The notes: generated by a model not told the origin, from the sequence alone. Counted from the stretch's first letter, positions 15,818 to 25,844 are shown. The stretch: 63,822 nt of DNA from an uncultured Alphaproteobacteria bacterium (GCA_944389135.1 CALXLG010000001.1:153421-217242); one strand, 5' to 3'. Numbers and translations: made by a program.

Positions 15818-16246
15818 TTATTTCTGATTTTGGTTCAGTCTTTCTAAAAATCTTTGGCGGATTTCTAATTGATATTTTAAATCTTTACGACTTGCGTGAT
15901 TTAAACGACTTAGATAGTCTTTTTGGTTCGCTTTATATGATATGTGATTCGTAGGATATAATAAAACAACAGGTTCGTTTGTTTCTTTGTCCAGATATTC
16001 TACAATTGTACTAGCCAATCTTTCACCCATTATATCTTTTAATGTGTCAAATTTTTGGGACATAATAGATGCGCCAGGATTAGGAAATTCTGTGCATTTT
16101 AACCAACCTGTTTTATTTTGAACAGGTTGACCATTAATTTCAATAACCGCCAAAGGTGTGTTTTTGCAAAATTCAAAGAACTTATTTGTTCCAAAGTCAG
16201 AAATTTTGACAATATAATTATTTTTCTTCTTTTTTGTTGGTTTCAT
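15818..16246 (-). CDS. Unknown 142-aa protein, tandem paralog 1
   Basis: Basic cytoplasmic-looking protein with no signal peptide. It aligns over nearly its full length with the 142-aa product of the next gene: shared blocks are I-E-x-NGxP, FPNP, TIVEYLDKETNEPV/TIIEYLDKDTNETV, LxxPTNxI and the C-terminal RLNHASRKDLxYQ. The pair is a recent local duplication with divergence mainly in the first 60 residues. No family or catalytic motif recognised. The conserved LNHASRKDL and FPNP segments are the best handles for a search. Confidence 0.72.
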   Translation of the reverse strand: MKPTKKKKNNYIVKISDFGTNKFFEFCKNTPLAVIEINGQPVQNKTGWLKCTEFPNPGASIMSQKFDTLKDIMGERLASTIVEYLDKETNEPVVLLYPTNHISYKANQKDYLSRLNHASRKDLKYQLEIRQRFLERLNQNQK

Positions 16247-16318
16247 TTTTTTACCTTTTTATTTCAGATAAAATATAATACAAAATAATTGTTTGTCAAT
16301 ATAAAGTATGCAAATTTT

Positions 16319-16747
16319 TTATCTTACTTTTATTCGCTTTAAATATTTTTCACGAAGTTTCATTTGATATTGTAAATCTTTGCGACTTGCATGGTTTAAT
16401 CTTTTTTCAAAATCTGGATAATCTTCGCGACACATAATTTCGTTTGTAGGAAATAATATTGCCACAGTTTCATTAGTGTCTTTATCTAGATATTCAATAA
16501 TTGTTTGTGCAAGTTTCCCCATTATAGGTGCAAAATCTTTGTATTGGCTTGTCATTTCATATGCGCATGGGTTTGGAAACTGTAAAGAAGGTGTATTTTT
16601 GCTCGTTCCAAACTCACTAATAGGTTTCCCATTCTTTTCAATAATAATTAGTGGTGTTATTGGCTGTTCACTAAATAAAAGGTAGTTAAAATTTGAACAA
16701 TCAATAACATACGTGTTCTTTTTTGCTGCTTTATTTAAAGTCTTCAT
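16319..16747 (-). CDS. Unknown 142-aa protein, tandem paralog 2
   Basis: Upstream copy of the tandem pair, exactly the same length as its neighbour and sharing NGKPIS, FPNPCAYEMTSQ, TIIEYLDKDTNETVAILFPTN and RLNHASRKDLQYQ. The 72-nt gap between the copies is AT-rich with no terminator, so both may be co-transcribed. The first 30 residues contain a short hydrophobic run (YLLFSEQPITPLIII), probably a buried strand rather than a membrane helix. Function unknown. Confidence 0.72.
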   Translation of the reverse strand: MKTLNKAAKKNTYVIDCSNFNYLLFSEQPITPLIIIEKNGKPISEFGTSKNTPSLQFPNPCAYEMTSQYKDFAPIMGKLAQTIIEYLDKDTNETVAILFPTNEIMCREDYPDFEKRLNHASRKDLQYQMKLREKYLKRIKVR

Positions 16748-16854
16748 GCTTAACCTTTTTTTGTGAATGTTAATATATTACAAAAAGTAGGGTTGTCAAT
16801 ATTAAGGTTCCGAAAAACTTATACTTACATTTTAAATATGAAATAGTTTTTTAT

Positions 16855-18834
16855 TTATACGAACAAATCTTTTACAAACTGGGCATGTTCCGTTATGAAC
16901 TTAAATCTAAATTCTGGTTTTTTACCCATTAATTCAGAAACAATTGTCCGAGTTTTTTCTGTGTCTTCGGCGCCTTCGTCTGTACGTGGTGGCAACTCTA
17001 CGCGAATTAGTCTGCGTGTCTTTGGTGACATTGTTGTTTCTTTCAGTTGATTAGGCATCATTTCACCCAGTCCCTTAAAGCGTGATATCTCAATTTTTTT
17101 GTTTTTGTATTTATTGTTCTTTAGCTCTTCTAATTCTTCATCAGTATCAACGTAAATTGATTCTGTACCGCATGTTAATTTATACAGTGGGGGGCAAGAC
17201 AAATAAAGATGACCACCATAAATTAATTGTGGCATATGTTGATAAAAGAATGCCATTAATAAAGAAGCAATATGACTGCCGTCAACGTCAGCATCGGTCA
17301 TAACTATGATTTTTTCGTATCTTAACTTACTGTCATCCCAATCTTTTGCTGTACCTGCACCGATGATATCAATTAATTCATTTAATTCTTTATTCGCCCC
17401 AAAGCGTTCATCGGAATTAGATATTACATTTAATACCTTACCACGCAATGGCATAATTGCTTGGGTCGCTCTATCACGAGCTTGTTTTGCAGTACCACCA
17501 GCAGATTCACCCTCTACGATAAATAATTCTGTTCCTTCTACGCCGTGCTTAGAACAATCTGCTAATTTTGCAGGCATTCTTATTCTTTTCGTGGGTGTTT
17601 TTCTGGCAATATCTTTTACTTGTTTTGTTTTTATTCTGGCGTTTGCAAGATTTATTACAAAATCTAATAACGCATTTGCGGTCTTTGGGTCAGATGCCAA
17701 GAATATATCCCATGGGTCACGAAGTGCGTTTTCTGTATATCTTGCAATTTCTGGGTTGGATAACTTTTCTTTGGTTTGTCCCAAGAATTGCGGTGTTTTA
17801 TAAAATACAGATACTATTGCAGCAACAGAATCAAAAACGTCATCACCAATAATAGAAGCTGCTGCTTTGTTATTTACTTTTTCGCCATATGCTTTTATGC
17901 CTTTGGTTATTGCGGACTTAAAACCTGTTTCGTGTGTACCGCCGTCAATAGTCGCAATTGTATTGCAATAAGACGAGAAGAAGCCGTCGTCTGATGCAGC
18001 ACCATTTTCATCAGTTAAAAATGTTAATGCCCATTCAACGCGACCCATGTCATCTGGAAAATCAACGCTCCCACTAAATATTCTTGGCAATATACGCGGT
18101 TTATCTTTTGTTTTTTCTTCTAAGAAATCTGCAACGCCGTTCGGATAATAAAAAGTAGTATCCGCCGGTATATTCATGTCTTCGGTTAATAATTCTGGAT
18201 TACAATGCCATTCAACGCGTACACCTTTGGAAAGAAAAGATTTTGCGCGTGCCATGCGATAAATTTTAATTGGCTTAAATACAGCAGATGTCCCAAAAAT
18301 TTCATCGTCTATGGTGAATCTGATTTTAGTTCCGTGATTTTTGGTCGCAGCACCACGGGTAATAGTACTTGTTGGTTTACCACGTGAAAATGTTTGGGTC
18401 CATTCATACCCATCACGAGAAATCGTCACAATCATTTCTGATGTTAAAGCGTTTACAACCGCGCTACCAACGCCGTGTAAACCACCACTGGTCTTGTAAA
18501 CATTATTGTTAAATTTACCACCAGAGTGAAGCGTAGTTAAAATAACCTCTAATGCAGATTTACCTGGGTATTTTGGATGTTCATCCACGGGAATTCCACG
18601 GCCGTCGTCTGTAATTTCTATTGTCTTGGCATCAATTAAACTTACGATAATTTTTTTTGCAAAACCAGCAACCGCCTCGTCAATAGAGTTGTCCATAATT
18701 TCAACTGGCAGGTGATGCCATGCTTTCTCATCTGTTCCACCAATATACATGCCTGGACGCAGACGAACTGGCTCTAGACCCTCTAAAACTTGAATGTCTG
18801 ATGCGTCATAAGAATGGTTTGTTTGTTCTGTCAT
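16855..18834 (-). CDS. parE: DNA topoisomerase IV subunit B
   Basis: 659 aa. GHKL ATPase domain: EIMDNSIDEAVAG, TDDGRGIPVDEHP, TSGGLHGVGSAVVNAL. The transducer follows, and the TOPRIM domain has ELFIVEGESAGGTAKQARDRATQAIMPL (split motif, about residues 440-467) and the metal-binding MTDADVDGSHIASLL. The order SAGGTAKQARDR-QAIMPLRGK and the lack of the GyrB-specific insert favour ParE over GyrB. The enzyme decatenates daughter chromosomes with ParC, which is not in the window. It is monocistronic and leftward, divergent from dnaJ. Confidence 0.9.
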   Translation of the reverse strand: MTEQTNHSYDASDIQVLEGLEPVRLRPGMYIGGTDEKAWHHLPVEIMDNSIDEAVAGFAKKIIVSLIDAKTIEITDDGRGIPVDEHPKYPGKSALEVILTTLHSGGKFNNNVYKTSGGLHGVGSAVVNALTSEMIVTISRDGYEWTQTFSRGKPTSTITRGAATKNHGTKIRFTIDDEIFGTSAVFKPIKIYRMARAKSFLSKGVRVEWHCNPELLTEDMNIPADTTFYYPNGVADFLEEKTKDKPRILPRIFSGSVDFPDDMGRVEWALTFLTDENGAASDDGFFSSYCNTIATIDGGTHETGFKSAITKGIKAYGEKVNNKAAASIIGDDVFDSVAAIVSVFYKTPQFLGQTKEKLSNPEIARYTENALRDPWDIFLASDPKTANALLDFVINLANARIKTKQVKDIARKTPTKRIRMPAKLADCSKHGVEGTELFIVEGESAGGTAKQARDRATQAIMPLRGKVLNVISNSDERFGANKELNELIDIIGAGTAKDWDDSKLRYEKIIVMTDADVDGSHIASLLMAFFYQHMPQLIYGGHLYLSCPPLYKLTCGTESIYVDTDEELEELKNNKYKNKKIEISRFKGLGEMMPNQLKETTMSPKTRRLIRVELPPRTDEGAEDTEKTRTIVSELMGKKPEFRFKFITEHAQFVKDLFV

Positions 18835-18970
18835 AATACCCTATTATTATAACATTATTTGATTTCTTGCAAGCGAAACAATTCATATATAAATGATTAT
18901 TTTATAGGCTTGATTTTTTTAATAAAGAAACTATATATTTCAAGAAATAACTTATTACGGAAGTAGAAAA

Positions 18971-20104
18971 ATGAATAAAAATCCATATGAAGTTCTTGGG
19001 GTTGCACGTGATGCATCAGATGCTGATATCAAAAAGGCATACCATAAATTGGTCTTGAAGTATCATCCCGATAAAAACCCTGGGGACAAAGAAGCAGAAG
19101 AAAAATTTAAAGAAGTTAATAATGCGTTTGATATATTAAAAGATCCACAAAAGCGTGCTGCATATGACAGATTTGGTGATGCGGCGTTCGCTGGTGGAAA
19201 TGCATCGGGGGCTAATCCGTTCGGGGCCGGTGGTAATCCGTTTGGAAATGGGGCGTTCCATTTTAATATGGGGGGCGGTGCAGGTATGGAAGATATCTTG
19301 CGTGAAGCTATGCGTGGGTTTGGTTTTGATGGCTTTGGTGGCGCAACCTCTCGTGGTGAAAGCAGACGTGCAGGGCGTGATTTGTTAGATGAAGTTGTTA
19401 TTGACTTGAAAGACGCATATTTTGGTAAAACACATACAGTGAAGTTTTCTAGTGAAGTTCAATGCGAAAAATGTCATGGCTTTGGTACTGCTGATGGAAA
19501 GCAAGCGCCCACTTGTAAGAGATGTGGTGGTACGGGGTATGTACAAACTTCGCGTGGTTTTTTCGCCATGGAAACACCGTGCCCAGAATGTAACGGACTT
19601 GGACATAAGATAGATAAAAAATGTTCAGAGTGTGATGGTGCAGGTACTGTTCGTAAAAATCGTACGTTGGAAGTAAATATTCCCGCTGGTGTTGAAGACG
19701 GTACTAGACTACGTTTGGCAGGTCAGGGTGAAGCCGGTCAAAATGGTGCACCTGCTGGGGACTTTTTCTTAGATGTTCATATTAGACCAGATAAAAAGTT
19801 TGAACGCCAAGGAAGTGATTTAATTATAAAAGTAGATGTTCCTTTTACAACACTGGCGCTTGGTGGTGAAATAGAAATTGAGACTATTGATGATAAGAAG
19901 TTATCTGTAAAAGTTCCCGCTGGAACACAAATTGGTGAAAAATTGAGGGTGCGTGGTCATGGTATGCCAGGACGTCGCGCAGGTAGCTTTGGTGATTTAT
20001 ATATAGACATAAATATGAAAGTCCCAACCAAACTTACTGAAAAGCAAAAGAAGTTATTAAATGAATTTGCTGGAACCAAGCAAGAAAAGAAAGGTTGGTT
20101 TTAA
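18971..20104 (+). CDS. dnaJ: Chaperone DnaJ
   Basis: 377 aa, type I J-protein that stimulates DnaK. J domain with HPD in [20 protein letters not shown] (residues about 30-50), Gly/Phe-rich region (75-125), four zinc-finger CxxCxGxG-type repeats ([32 protein letters not shown], about 155-220) and the C-terminal substrate-binding domain. A sigma70-like TTGATT-16 nt-TATATA lies in the gap upstream. dnaK and grpE are not adjacent here, unlike the common dnaK-dnaJ order. Confidence 0.97.
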   Translation: MNKNPYEVLGVARDASDADIKKAYHKLVLKYHPDKNPGDKEAEEKFKEVNNAFDILKDPQKRAAYDRFGDAAFAGGNASGANPFGAGGNPFGNGAFHFNMGGGAGMEDILREAMRGFGFDGFGGATSRGESRRAGRDLLDEVVIDLKDAYFGKTHTVKFSSEVQCEKCHGFGTADGKQAPTCKRCGGTGYVQTSRGFFAMETPCPECNGLGHKIDKKCSECDGAGTVRKNRTLEVNIPAGVEDGTRLRLAGQGEAGQNGAPAGDFFLDVHIRPDKKFERQGSDLIIKVDVPFTTLALGGEIEIETIDDKKLSVKVPAGTQIGEKLRVRGHGMPGRRAGSFGDLYIDINMKVPTKLTEKQKKLLNEFAGTKQEKKGWF

Positions 20105-20115
20105 CCAAATAAAAA

Positions 20116-20140
20116 AACCGGCATTTGCCGGTTTTTTATT
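20116..20140. terminator. Bidirectional terminator between dnaJ and pgsA
   Basis: Seven-bp GC-rich stem (20116-20122 with 20127-20133) flanked by A7 on the left and T6 on the right. Confidence 0.88.
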
Positions 20141-20148
20141 TAATTGTA

Positions 20149-20748
20149 TTATTTTATCTTTTTCAATTTTTCTGCGAATGTAAATGTATATTGTGTTGCG
20201 GACCAAACGGACGCAATTAATGATAACCAGATGCCCCACATACCGATTTGTGGTAATGCATAAATCAAGAACATTAATGTACGACTGTCAGAAGTAGGTG
20301 TAATCATTGTGCCAATCGCAAGGAACAACAATAATGTAGCAATTGAAATCATTTGTAATGTTGTTTTAATTTTGCCCATAGAAAAACGTGCTTTTGGTAC
20401 AGGCATTTCTATTTTTTGTGTTCCTAAGAATTCACGCAAACCGCTTATATAAAGTTCGCGTGCAATCATTATAATAATAGGAACAACAATAAACCATACT
20501 GGCATCATCAGCGCAAGCATAATAAATGTATTAACTACTAATAATTTATCACCAATGTGGTCCATAACACCACCTAGTTTTGAGCATGCGTTATATTTAC
20601 GGGCCAAGAAACCGTCAAACCAATCTGATAAAGCTGCAAGTACATATAAAATAAATGTTGTCCAATATAAGCCAAACATTAGAGTGGGGATAATCGCAAA
20701 AGCGGCAGCTATACGGAAAGCAGATAAAAAGTTAACAAAGAATTTCAT
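20149..20748 (-). CDS. pgsA: CDP-diacylglycerol-glycerol-3-phosphate 3-phosphatidyltransferase
   Basis: 199-aa inner-membrane CDP-alcohol phosphatidyltransferase that makes phosphatidylglycerophosphate. The signature D-x2-DG-x2-AR-x8-G-x3-D-x3-D is complete, running from SDWFDGFLARKY through LGGVMDHIGDK (about residues 42-70). Four to six membrane helices follow. It lies 46 nt downstream of uvrC in the same direction; uvrC-pgsA is a conserved proteobacterial pair, which supports PgsA over other family members. Confidence 0.92.
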   Translation of the reverse strand: MKFFVNFLSAFRIAAAFAIIPTLMFGLYWTTFILYVLAALSDWFDGFLARKYNACSKLGGVMDHIGDKLLVVNTFIMLALMMPVWFIVVPIIIMIARELYISGLREFLGTQKIEMPVPKARFSMGKIKTTLQMISIATLLLFLAIGTMITPTSDSRTLMFLIYALPQIGMWGIWLSLIASVWSATQYTFTFAEKLKKIK

Positions 20749-20794
20749 AGTTTTCTCCTTTTTAATATCATTAATGCTTATATTATATCACTTC

Positions 20795-22207
20795 TTAGTG
20801 AAAATGGGCATAAATTTTTTCTGCGGCATTATTGCCAAGTCCTGGTACTTTTTTTAACGCGTCCAGCGATGCGTCTGATATCTCTCTGACAGAACCAAAG
20901 TGCGTTAATAACATCTTTTTTCTTGTTGGACCGATACCTTCAATCTCGTCTAAAACAGAAGACGTCATTTGTTTGGCGCGTACTGTTCTGTGAAATGTTA
21001 TTACAAATCTGTGAGCCTCGTCACGAACAGCGCGCAAAAGTAAAAACAATTTTGAATCTTTTGGAATGTCTCTTGATATTGTTCCGTCTGGCATTATAAA
21101 GTGTTCATCACCATTTCGCACTTCGCCTTTTGTTACACCCAGTATTGGTATGTTAGGGGCTGTTTTGTGTGCGATATTCCATTGTGCTTGTCCGCCGTCA
21201 ACTATTATTAAATCTAGTTTTGGACCACGTTCTGTTGCCCGAGATACAAATTCTTGCATCATGGCAATATCGTTACCTGCGCGTGCTGCATCGCGTAATT
21301 TAAAATGTCTGTATCCTGATTTAATAAAACCGTTATGACCAAATGTTATCATTGCCCCAACAGGATTTTTACCAAATAAGTGCGAGTTATCAAATACACC
21401 TGCGCAGTCAATTTTTATGTTCAGCCATTGTTCTAAATTTTTTACACTTTCCTGCCAATCGAAATTCGCGCTATGTGCACGATTCCGCTGTATACCGCGA
21501 TTTGATGTATGTGTTAATGCAACAATTTTATCGCGACAAATTGCAGCAGATTCAAAGTCCATTTTTTCAGAATATTTTTTCATCTCTTTTGTTAAATCGG
21601 CAATAATTGGTTCGCTGTCTCCGGTTAAAATTTTGCGTGCTAACTGTACGTTTTCAGAATAATTTTTTTGTGTGATAACGCATGGTGCGCTGCATCTGCC
21701 GATTTGATAAAGAAGACATGGTCTGGTTCTGTTATGCATAAATGTGTCTGTGCAAGTACGAAGCTTGCATACTTTTTGAATTGTCTTGATTGTTTCGTTT
21801 AATGCATAAACAGAAGGGTAGGGACCGTATACATCTCGCTTTTGTGATATTTTACCACGAAATTTTAGTAGCCGTGGAAATTCATGTTTTGTCAGTGTCA
21901 ACATAGGATACATTTTTCCATCGGTCAGCATTATATTGTATTTAGGTTTAAGAGTCTTTATTAGTTTTTGCTCTAAAATCAATGCATCCGATTCGGTTGC
22001 GGTTATTTCCCAATCAACACGTGTAACCAAAGTCCGCATAACTTGTTTATGTGGTTCTAGTTTAGATATGTCTAAATATTGGCGCAATCTGTTAAATAAA
22101 TTCTTTGCTTTGCCAACGTACAGCAAGTTACCCTCGGCGTCATACATTTTATATACACCAGGGGCATTGGGACTATTTTCAATTAAATCAGAAAATTGAA
22201 TATTCAT
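20795..22207 (-). CDS. uvrC: Excinuclease ABC subunit C, compact form
   Basis: 470 aa; the usual length is about 590-630. UvrC makes both incisions in nucleotide excision repair. Domains in order: GIY-YIG nuclease (NAPGVYKMYDAEGNLLYVGKAKNLFNRLRQY split, residues 14-45), Cys-rich segment (CKLRTC, CLLYQIGRCSAPC), UVR/UvrB-binding helix (about 200-235), RNase H-like nuclease (GVFDNSHLFGKNPVGAM; LDLIIVDGGQAQW) and C-terminal helix-hairpin-helix (IEGIGPTRKKMLLTHFG; KVPGLGNNAAEKIY). The catalytic domains are all present; the shortening lies between the UVR helix and the second nuclease, so the gene is probably functional rather than truncated. Confidence 0.93.
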   Translation of the reverse strand: MNIQFSDLIENSPNAPGVYKMYDAEGNLLYVGKAKNLFNRLRQYLDISKLEPHKQVMRTLVTRVDWEITATESDALILEQKLIKTLKPKYNIMLTDGKMYPMLTLTKHEFPRLLKFRGKISQKRDVYGPYPSVYALNETIKTIQKVCKLRTCTDTFMHNRTRPCLLYQIGRCSAPCVITQKNYSENVQLARKILTGDSEPIIADLTKEMKKYSEKMDFESAAICRDKIVALTHTSNRGIQRNRAHSANFDWQESVKNLEQWLNIKIDCAGVFDNSHLFGKNPVGAMITFGHNGFIKSGYRHFKLRDAARAGNDIAMMQEFVSRATERGPKLDLIIVDGGQAQWNIAHKTAPNIPILGVTKGEVRNGDEHFIMPDGTISRDIPKDSKLFLLLRAVRDEAHRFVITFHRTVRAKQMTSSVLDEIEGIGPTRKKMLLTHFGSVREISDASLDALKKVPGLGNNAAEKIYAHFH

Positions 22208-22257
22208 ACTGAATATGATAGAATATTAAAAGTTAAATAGCAAATGGGAGAAACTTT

Positions 22258-22722
22258 ATGAAACAAGAATCTGGTCGTTCGATGATTGAAATGATGGGTG
22301 TACTTGCAATTATGGGGGTTATAACTGTTGGGGCTATTGCCGCAATTTCTAGCGCAATGCGCTTGCAGAAAAGAAATACTGTAAATGACGAAGTGTTACA
22401 GATGGTAACGCAAGTGCGTAATCTTTTTGGCGAGTATGATGATTATTCTAATATAAATAATGCAACTATATTTGGGGCAATAGGTATGTCTAATAAAAAT
22501 CCTTATGGGGGAATGTATGAAATTTCTGTTAACCCGTCTAATACAAGACAATTTATTGTTTCTATAAATGGGTTGTCGCAATCTGATTGTGAATATTTTA
22601 TTACAAAAGGTTGGGAAGGCTCTATTGGTTATGAAATGTCAGGACGTACCCAAAGCGGCGCATCTGGTAATTGTAATAATGCAAATGGTCAGAATATTGT
22701 ACAAATAATATATGGGGAATAA
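22258..22722 (+). CDS. Type IV pilin-like protein
   Basis: 154 aa. A short basic leader (MKQESG) precedes the class III prepilin-type cleavage and hydrophobic helix RSMIEMMGVLAIMGVITVG, with the conserved Glu five residues into the mature form. The C-terminal part has two Cys (SDCEYF and GNCNN) that could form the pilin D-loop disulfide, and an NPYGG segment common in type IVb pilins of the PilS/Bfp group. It may build, or be a minor subunit of, the pilus served by the secretin at 8010. Alternatively it is a pseudopilin. RBS GGGAG precedes the ATG; it lies 14 nt before an RluA-family gene. Confidence 0.82.
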   Translation: MKQESGRSMIEMMGVLAIMGVITVGAIAAISSAMRLQKRNTVNDEVLQMVTQVRNLFGEYDDYSNINNATIFGAIGMSNKNPYGGMYEISVNPSNTRQFIVSINGLSQSDCEYFITKGWEGSIGYEMSGRTQSGASGNCNNANGQNIVQIIYGE

Positions 22723-22736
22723 ACAGGCTTTTTTGT

Positions 22737-23711
22737 ATGGCAGAGCTAATTGAGATTTCTAAGGTTGAAGACGGTACACGACTGTTGCGATGGTTCTTGC
22801 GCAGGTTTCCTGCTATGCCTCAACGTGAATTTTATAAACTATGTCGTGGTGGTCAGATACGCGTAAATTCTTCGAGATCGCGTGGACAAGAAATTTTGCG
22901 TGCGGGTGATGTTGTCAGAATTCCACCAACGTTGAATAGTTATAAAAAGAACGAAATTAAAAAAACAGAAAATGGTGAAAAGTTTTCTTTGGCTGATTTA
23001 GAAGTTTTGCGGAAGGCCATTATTCATAATGACGAAGATATTGTTGTGTTTAATAAGCCTGCTGGGCTTGCTGTGCAAGGGGGAACAGGAATTCGTAAAT
23101 CTGTTGATAAAATGGCGGCGGCTCTTTTCCCTTATGATAAAATATCGCTGGTTCATCGGTTGGACAAAGAAACAAGTGGACTTTTAGTGGTCGCAAAAAA
23201 TCAGCGGGCTGCTCAAATTCTGGCAGACGAATTTCAAAATAAAAAAGCTCATAAAGAATATCTGGCTTTGTTAAATGGTACTGTAAAACCTTTAAGTGGT
23301 GTAATTGATAATTATATGATAAAAGGACGCGTCTTTGATAGTCCTTCTCGTGTTAATGACGGAACAGGGCAACGCCCGCAAAGAGCTATTACCGAATATA
23401 AAGTATTAACGCAGGCTGGTGGGCATCTTTCATGGGTTTTGTTTTTCCCGAAAACCGGGCGTACACATCAGTTGCGTATTCATAGTGCATTATCTTTGCA
23501 TGCACCAATAGTTGGGGATACTTTATACGGTACAAATAAAAAACTGGATGATATGTTAAGGTCTGTCGTTGCGACTAATAATTTGTTTTTATTGGCATAT
23601 AAGCTGACTTTGCAACATCCAAGTACGGGAAAAATGTTGACTTTTAAAGCAGAAATACCAGAATTTATGAAACCTGTTATAGATTTTTTGGAGTTTAAGT
23701 TGCCACAATAA
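22737..23711 (+). CDS. RluA-family 23S rRNA pseudouridine synthase (RluC/RluD type)
   Basis: 324 aa. An N-terminal S4 RNA-binding domain (FYKLCRGGQIRVNSSRSRG, about residues 32-80) precedes the RluA catalytic domain with the motif HRLDKETSGLLVVAK, whose Asp is the nucleophile. Later motifs RTHQLRIHSA and PIVGDTLYG are conserved. RluC modifies helix 70-80 region uridines 955/2504/2580 in E. coli 23S rRNA, and RluD the H69 uridines; the long linker and S4 domain favour RluC, but I would not fix the site. It starts 14 nt after the pilin-like gene. Confidence 0.88.
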   Translation: MAELIEISKVEDGTRLLRWFLRRFPAMPQREFYKLCRGGQIRVNSSRSRGQEILRAGDVVRIPPTLNSYKKNEIKKTENGEKFSLADLEVLRKAIIHNDEDIVVFNKPAGLAVQGGTGIRKSVDKMAAALFPYDKISLVHRLDKETSGLLVVAKNQRAAQILADEFQNKKAHKEYLALLNGTVKPLSGVIDNYMIKGRVFDSPSRVNDGTGQRPQRAITEYKVLTQAGGHLSWVLFFPKTGRTHQLRIHSALSLHAPIVGDTLYGTNKKLDDMLRSVVATNNLFLLAYKLTLQHPSTGKMLTFKAEIPEFMKPVIDFLEFKLPQ

Positions 23712-23713
23712 AA

Positions 23714-25789
23714 ATGGTTAAGAAAAAGAAAAAAAATATTTTTTTATCTGTCACAAGAGTTGTTGTCCTTTTCTTTGCAGGGCTGATTGCCGCTTTTATT
23801 ATCGCTTTATCGCAATTAAATCTTGAAAGTTTGCGTGGAGATGTTTTGGCAATATTACAAGATGCAACTGGTCTACCAGTTGAGATAGACGGGGGGGTGT
23901 CATGGAAATTATCTTTGCGCCCCAGAATTGAACTAAATGATGTTAGGGTACCTAATGCAGATTGGGCAAAACATAAAAATGCTTTCAATGCTAAAAGAAT
24001 AGATGTTACATTAGATTTAATTTCTTTGTTCCAAGATAGGCCTACAATACAAAATGTAAAAATTTATGATGCGGATGTTTGTGTAGAACAAAATGATAAA
24101 GGTGAGTTTTCAGTAGTATCAACTAAGAAAAATATAAAAGAAACAACAGATGTTAAAACTGATTATCCTTTTGAAGATTTAGGTTTAGGAAGCGTAGAAG
24201 TTAAAAATGTTGATTTAGATGTTTTGGGGAATATGTATTCATTCGCCGGTCTAAATGTTCGCTTTATTCCACGTGACGATACTTGGGAATATAGCGGTTG
24301 GATAAAACCAGAAAAAGATGTTTTGCCGTTTATCGTTTCTTTCTCTAAATATAATGCGGAAAGAAAAGTTTATCCTGTTAGAATTGCGTTGGCAACAGGT
24401 GGTGATGCTTTAATTGCTAATGTTGCTTTAGAAGGGACTAGTAAACAACCAATAGATTTTATAATTAAAGGCGATGTGCCAGAAATAAACTCAATTGCAG
24501 CTATGTTTAATGTTAATTTGCCAGAGTTGTCAGGAGTTAAAGTTAATATTACAGGTGGGTGGGACAGAAATAAGTTATCTTTTAGAAATTCTTCTGTTGT
24601 AATTAATGACGATAAATTTGCTTTTTCTGGGCTTGTTGATTGGTCTAAAAATGTGCCTTATGTAAAACTTTCTATTGATTCAGAGTATGTGTCTTTGATG
24701 GATTTATTTCCTGATTTGTACGGTAAAGAATGGATAAGACCTAATCGAGAATTAAATGTTTTTCAAAATATACCATTGTTTGGTAAAGAATTAAAAAGCA
24801 CTAATTTTGATATACATGCAGTAATTGATGATTTTGTAATATATAGAGATTTTAATATTAAAGATTTTGATTTAACGGCAGAGTTATCTTATGGACTTGG
24901 ACGCTTAGAGGCGAATGGAAGTATTGCAGGTGGTACTGTTGATATAGCCAGCGATATAGAAATAGATGATAATGGTGTATATTATGTGAAAACTGCGGCT
25001 GTTGGTCGTGGGGTATATGTTGGGGAAATATTATCTCAGGTTCGTATTAGTGATTTAATATCAGATTTACCAGTTAACTTAGATATGTATGTTGAAACAA
25101 GTGGGGCAAATTTATCAGATTGGATGAAAAATTTAAATGGTCCTGTTCAATTATATGCCGTAGATAAAGGTTATGCCCATTCTGCGCTGGTTGCAAATAT
25201 GTATGGTACAGATTTTCTGACGACTTTGCGTCATAGTATTCAAGATTTATTCAGAACAGAAAAAAAATATAATCAGATGACTATTTCTTGTGTGGCGTTA
25301 AATGCTAAAATTAGAAACGGTGTTTTTGAAACGCAACATGGTGTTGCCGTAGAGACAAATGCAATAAATGTTCGTCTGGCGGGCAGTTTAGATTTAGGCG
25401 ATGAAAATATGAAACTGGCTTTAACAACTGTGCCTGTGCGTGGGTTAAAATTATCTTTAACTGGTAATGTTGTAAACTCTATAGAGTTTACCGGAAATTT
25501 AGCAGAACCTGATATAAAGATAAGTGGTATGGCTGTTGCTAGTAAAGTTGCATCTGCAACAGGTATTGGGTTGTTGCTAGCACCGTTTACAGGGGGAATA
25601 GGCTTGGTTGCAGGGGCAGGTGTTGGTTGGTTGGCTGGCGATTTGCTAGAAAACTGGTTGGCAGATGATGAGCCTTGTAAAACAGCTATGGAAAAAGGGG
25701 CGCCTGCAAGGCGGGATGACCCAGAATGGCTAAATGTACCTGTAACTTATTTGATAAACGGAATTATGAATAATAAAATAGTTGAGTGA
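23714..25789 (+). CDS. AsmA-like (AsmA/TamB superfamily) envelope protein
   Basis: 691 aa. One N-terminal membrane helix (residues about 10-33 after the basic MVKKKKKN start) anchors a large periplasmic domain built of beta-strands. The N-terminal chorein-like segment with LPVEIDGGVSWKLSLRPRIE and VRVPNADWAKHKNAFNAKRI is the AsmA pattern, and the C-terminal AsmA_2-like part has LDLGDENMKLALTTVPVRG. AsmA proteins are thought to move phospholipid toward the outer membrane. A Gly-rich hydrophobic stretch (about 615-640) precedes the tail. It starts 2 nt after the RluA-family stop and is probably translationally coupled. Confidence 0.88.
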   Translation: MVKKKKKNIFLSVTRVVVLFFAGLIAAFIIALSQLNLESLRGDVLAILQDATGLPVEIDGGVSWKLSLRPRIELNDVRVPNADWAKHKNAFNAKRIDVTLDLISLFQDRPTIQNVKIYDADVCVEQNDKGEFSVVSTKKNIKETTDVKTDYPFEDLGLGSVEVKNVDLDVLGNMYSFAGLNVRFIPRDDTWEYSGWIKPEKDVLPFIVSFSKYNAERKVYPVRIALATGGDALIANVALEGTSKQPIDFIIKGDVPEINSIAAMFNVNLPELSGVKVNITGGWDRNKLSFRNSSVVINDDKFAFSGLVDWSKNVPYVKLSIDSEYVSLMDLFPDLYGKEWIRPNRELNVFQNIPLFGKELKSTNFDIHAVIDDFVIYRDFNIKDFDLTAELSYGLGRLEANGSIAGGTVDIASDIEIDDNGVYYVKTAAVGRGVYVGEILSQVRISDLISDLPVNLDMYVETSGANLSDWMKNLNGPVQLYAVDKGYAHSALVANMYGTDFLTTLRHSIQDLFRTEKKYNQMTISCVALNAKIRNGVFETQHGVAVETNAINVRLAGSLDLGDENMKLALTTVPVRGLKLSLTGNVVNSIEFTGNLAEPDIKISGMAVASKVASATGIGLLLAPFTGGIGLVAGAGVGWLAGDLLENWLADDEPCKTAMEKGAPARRDDPEWLNVPVTYLINGIMNNKIVE

Positions 25790-25844
25790 TTAATTCCAGT
25801 TTTGTGTTTAAAAAAGTGTAAGTATATTTTTGGTACTTTAACGC

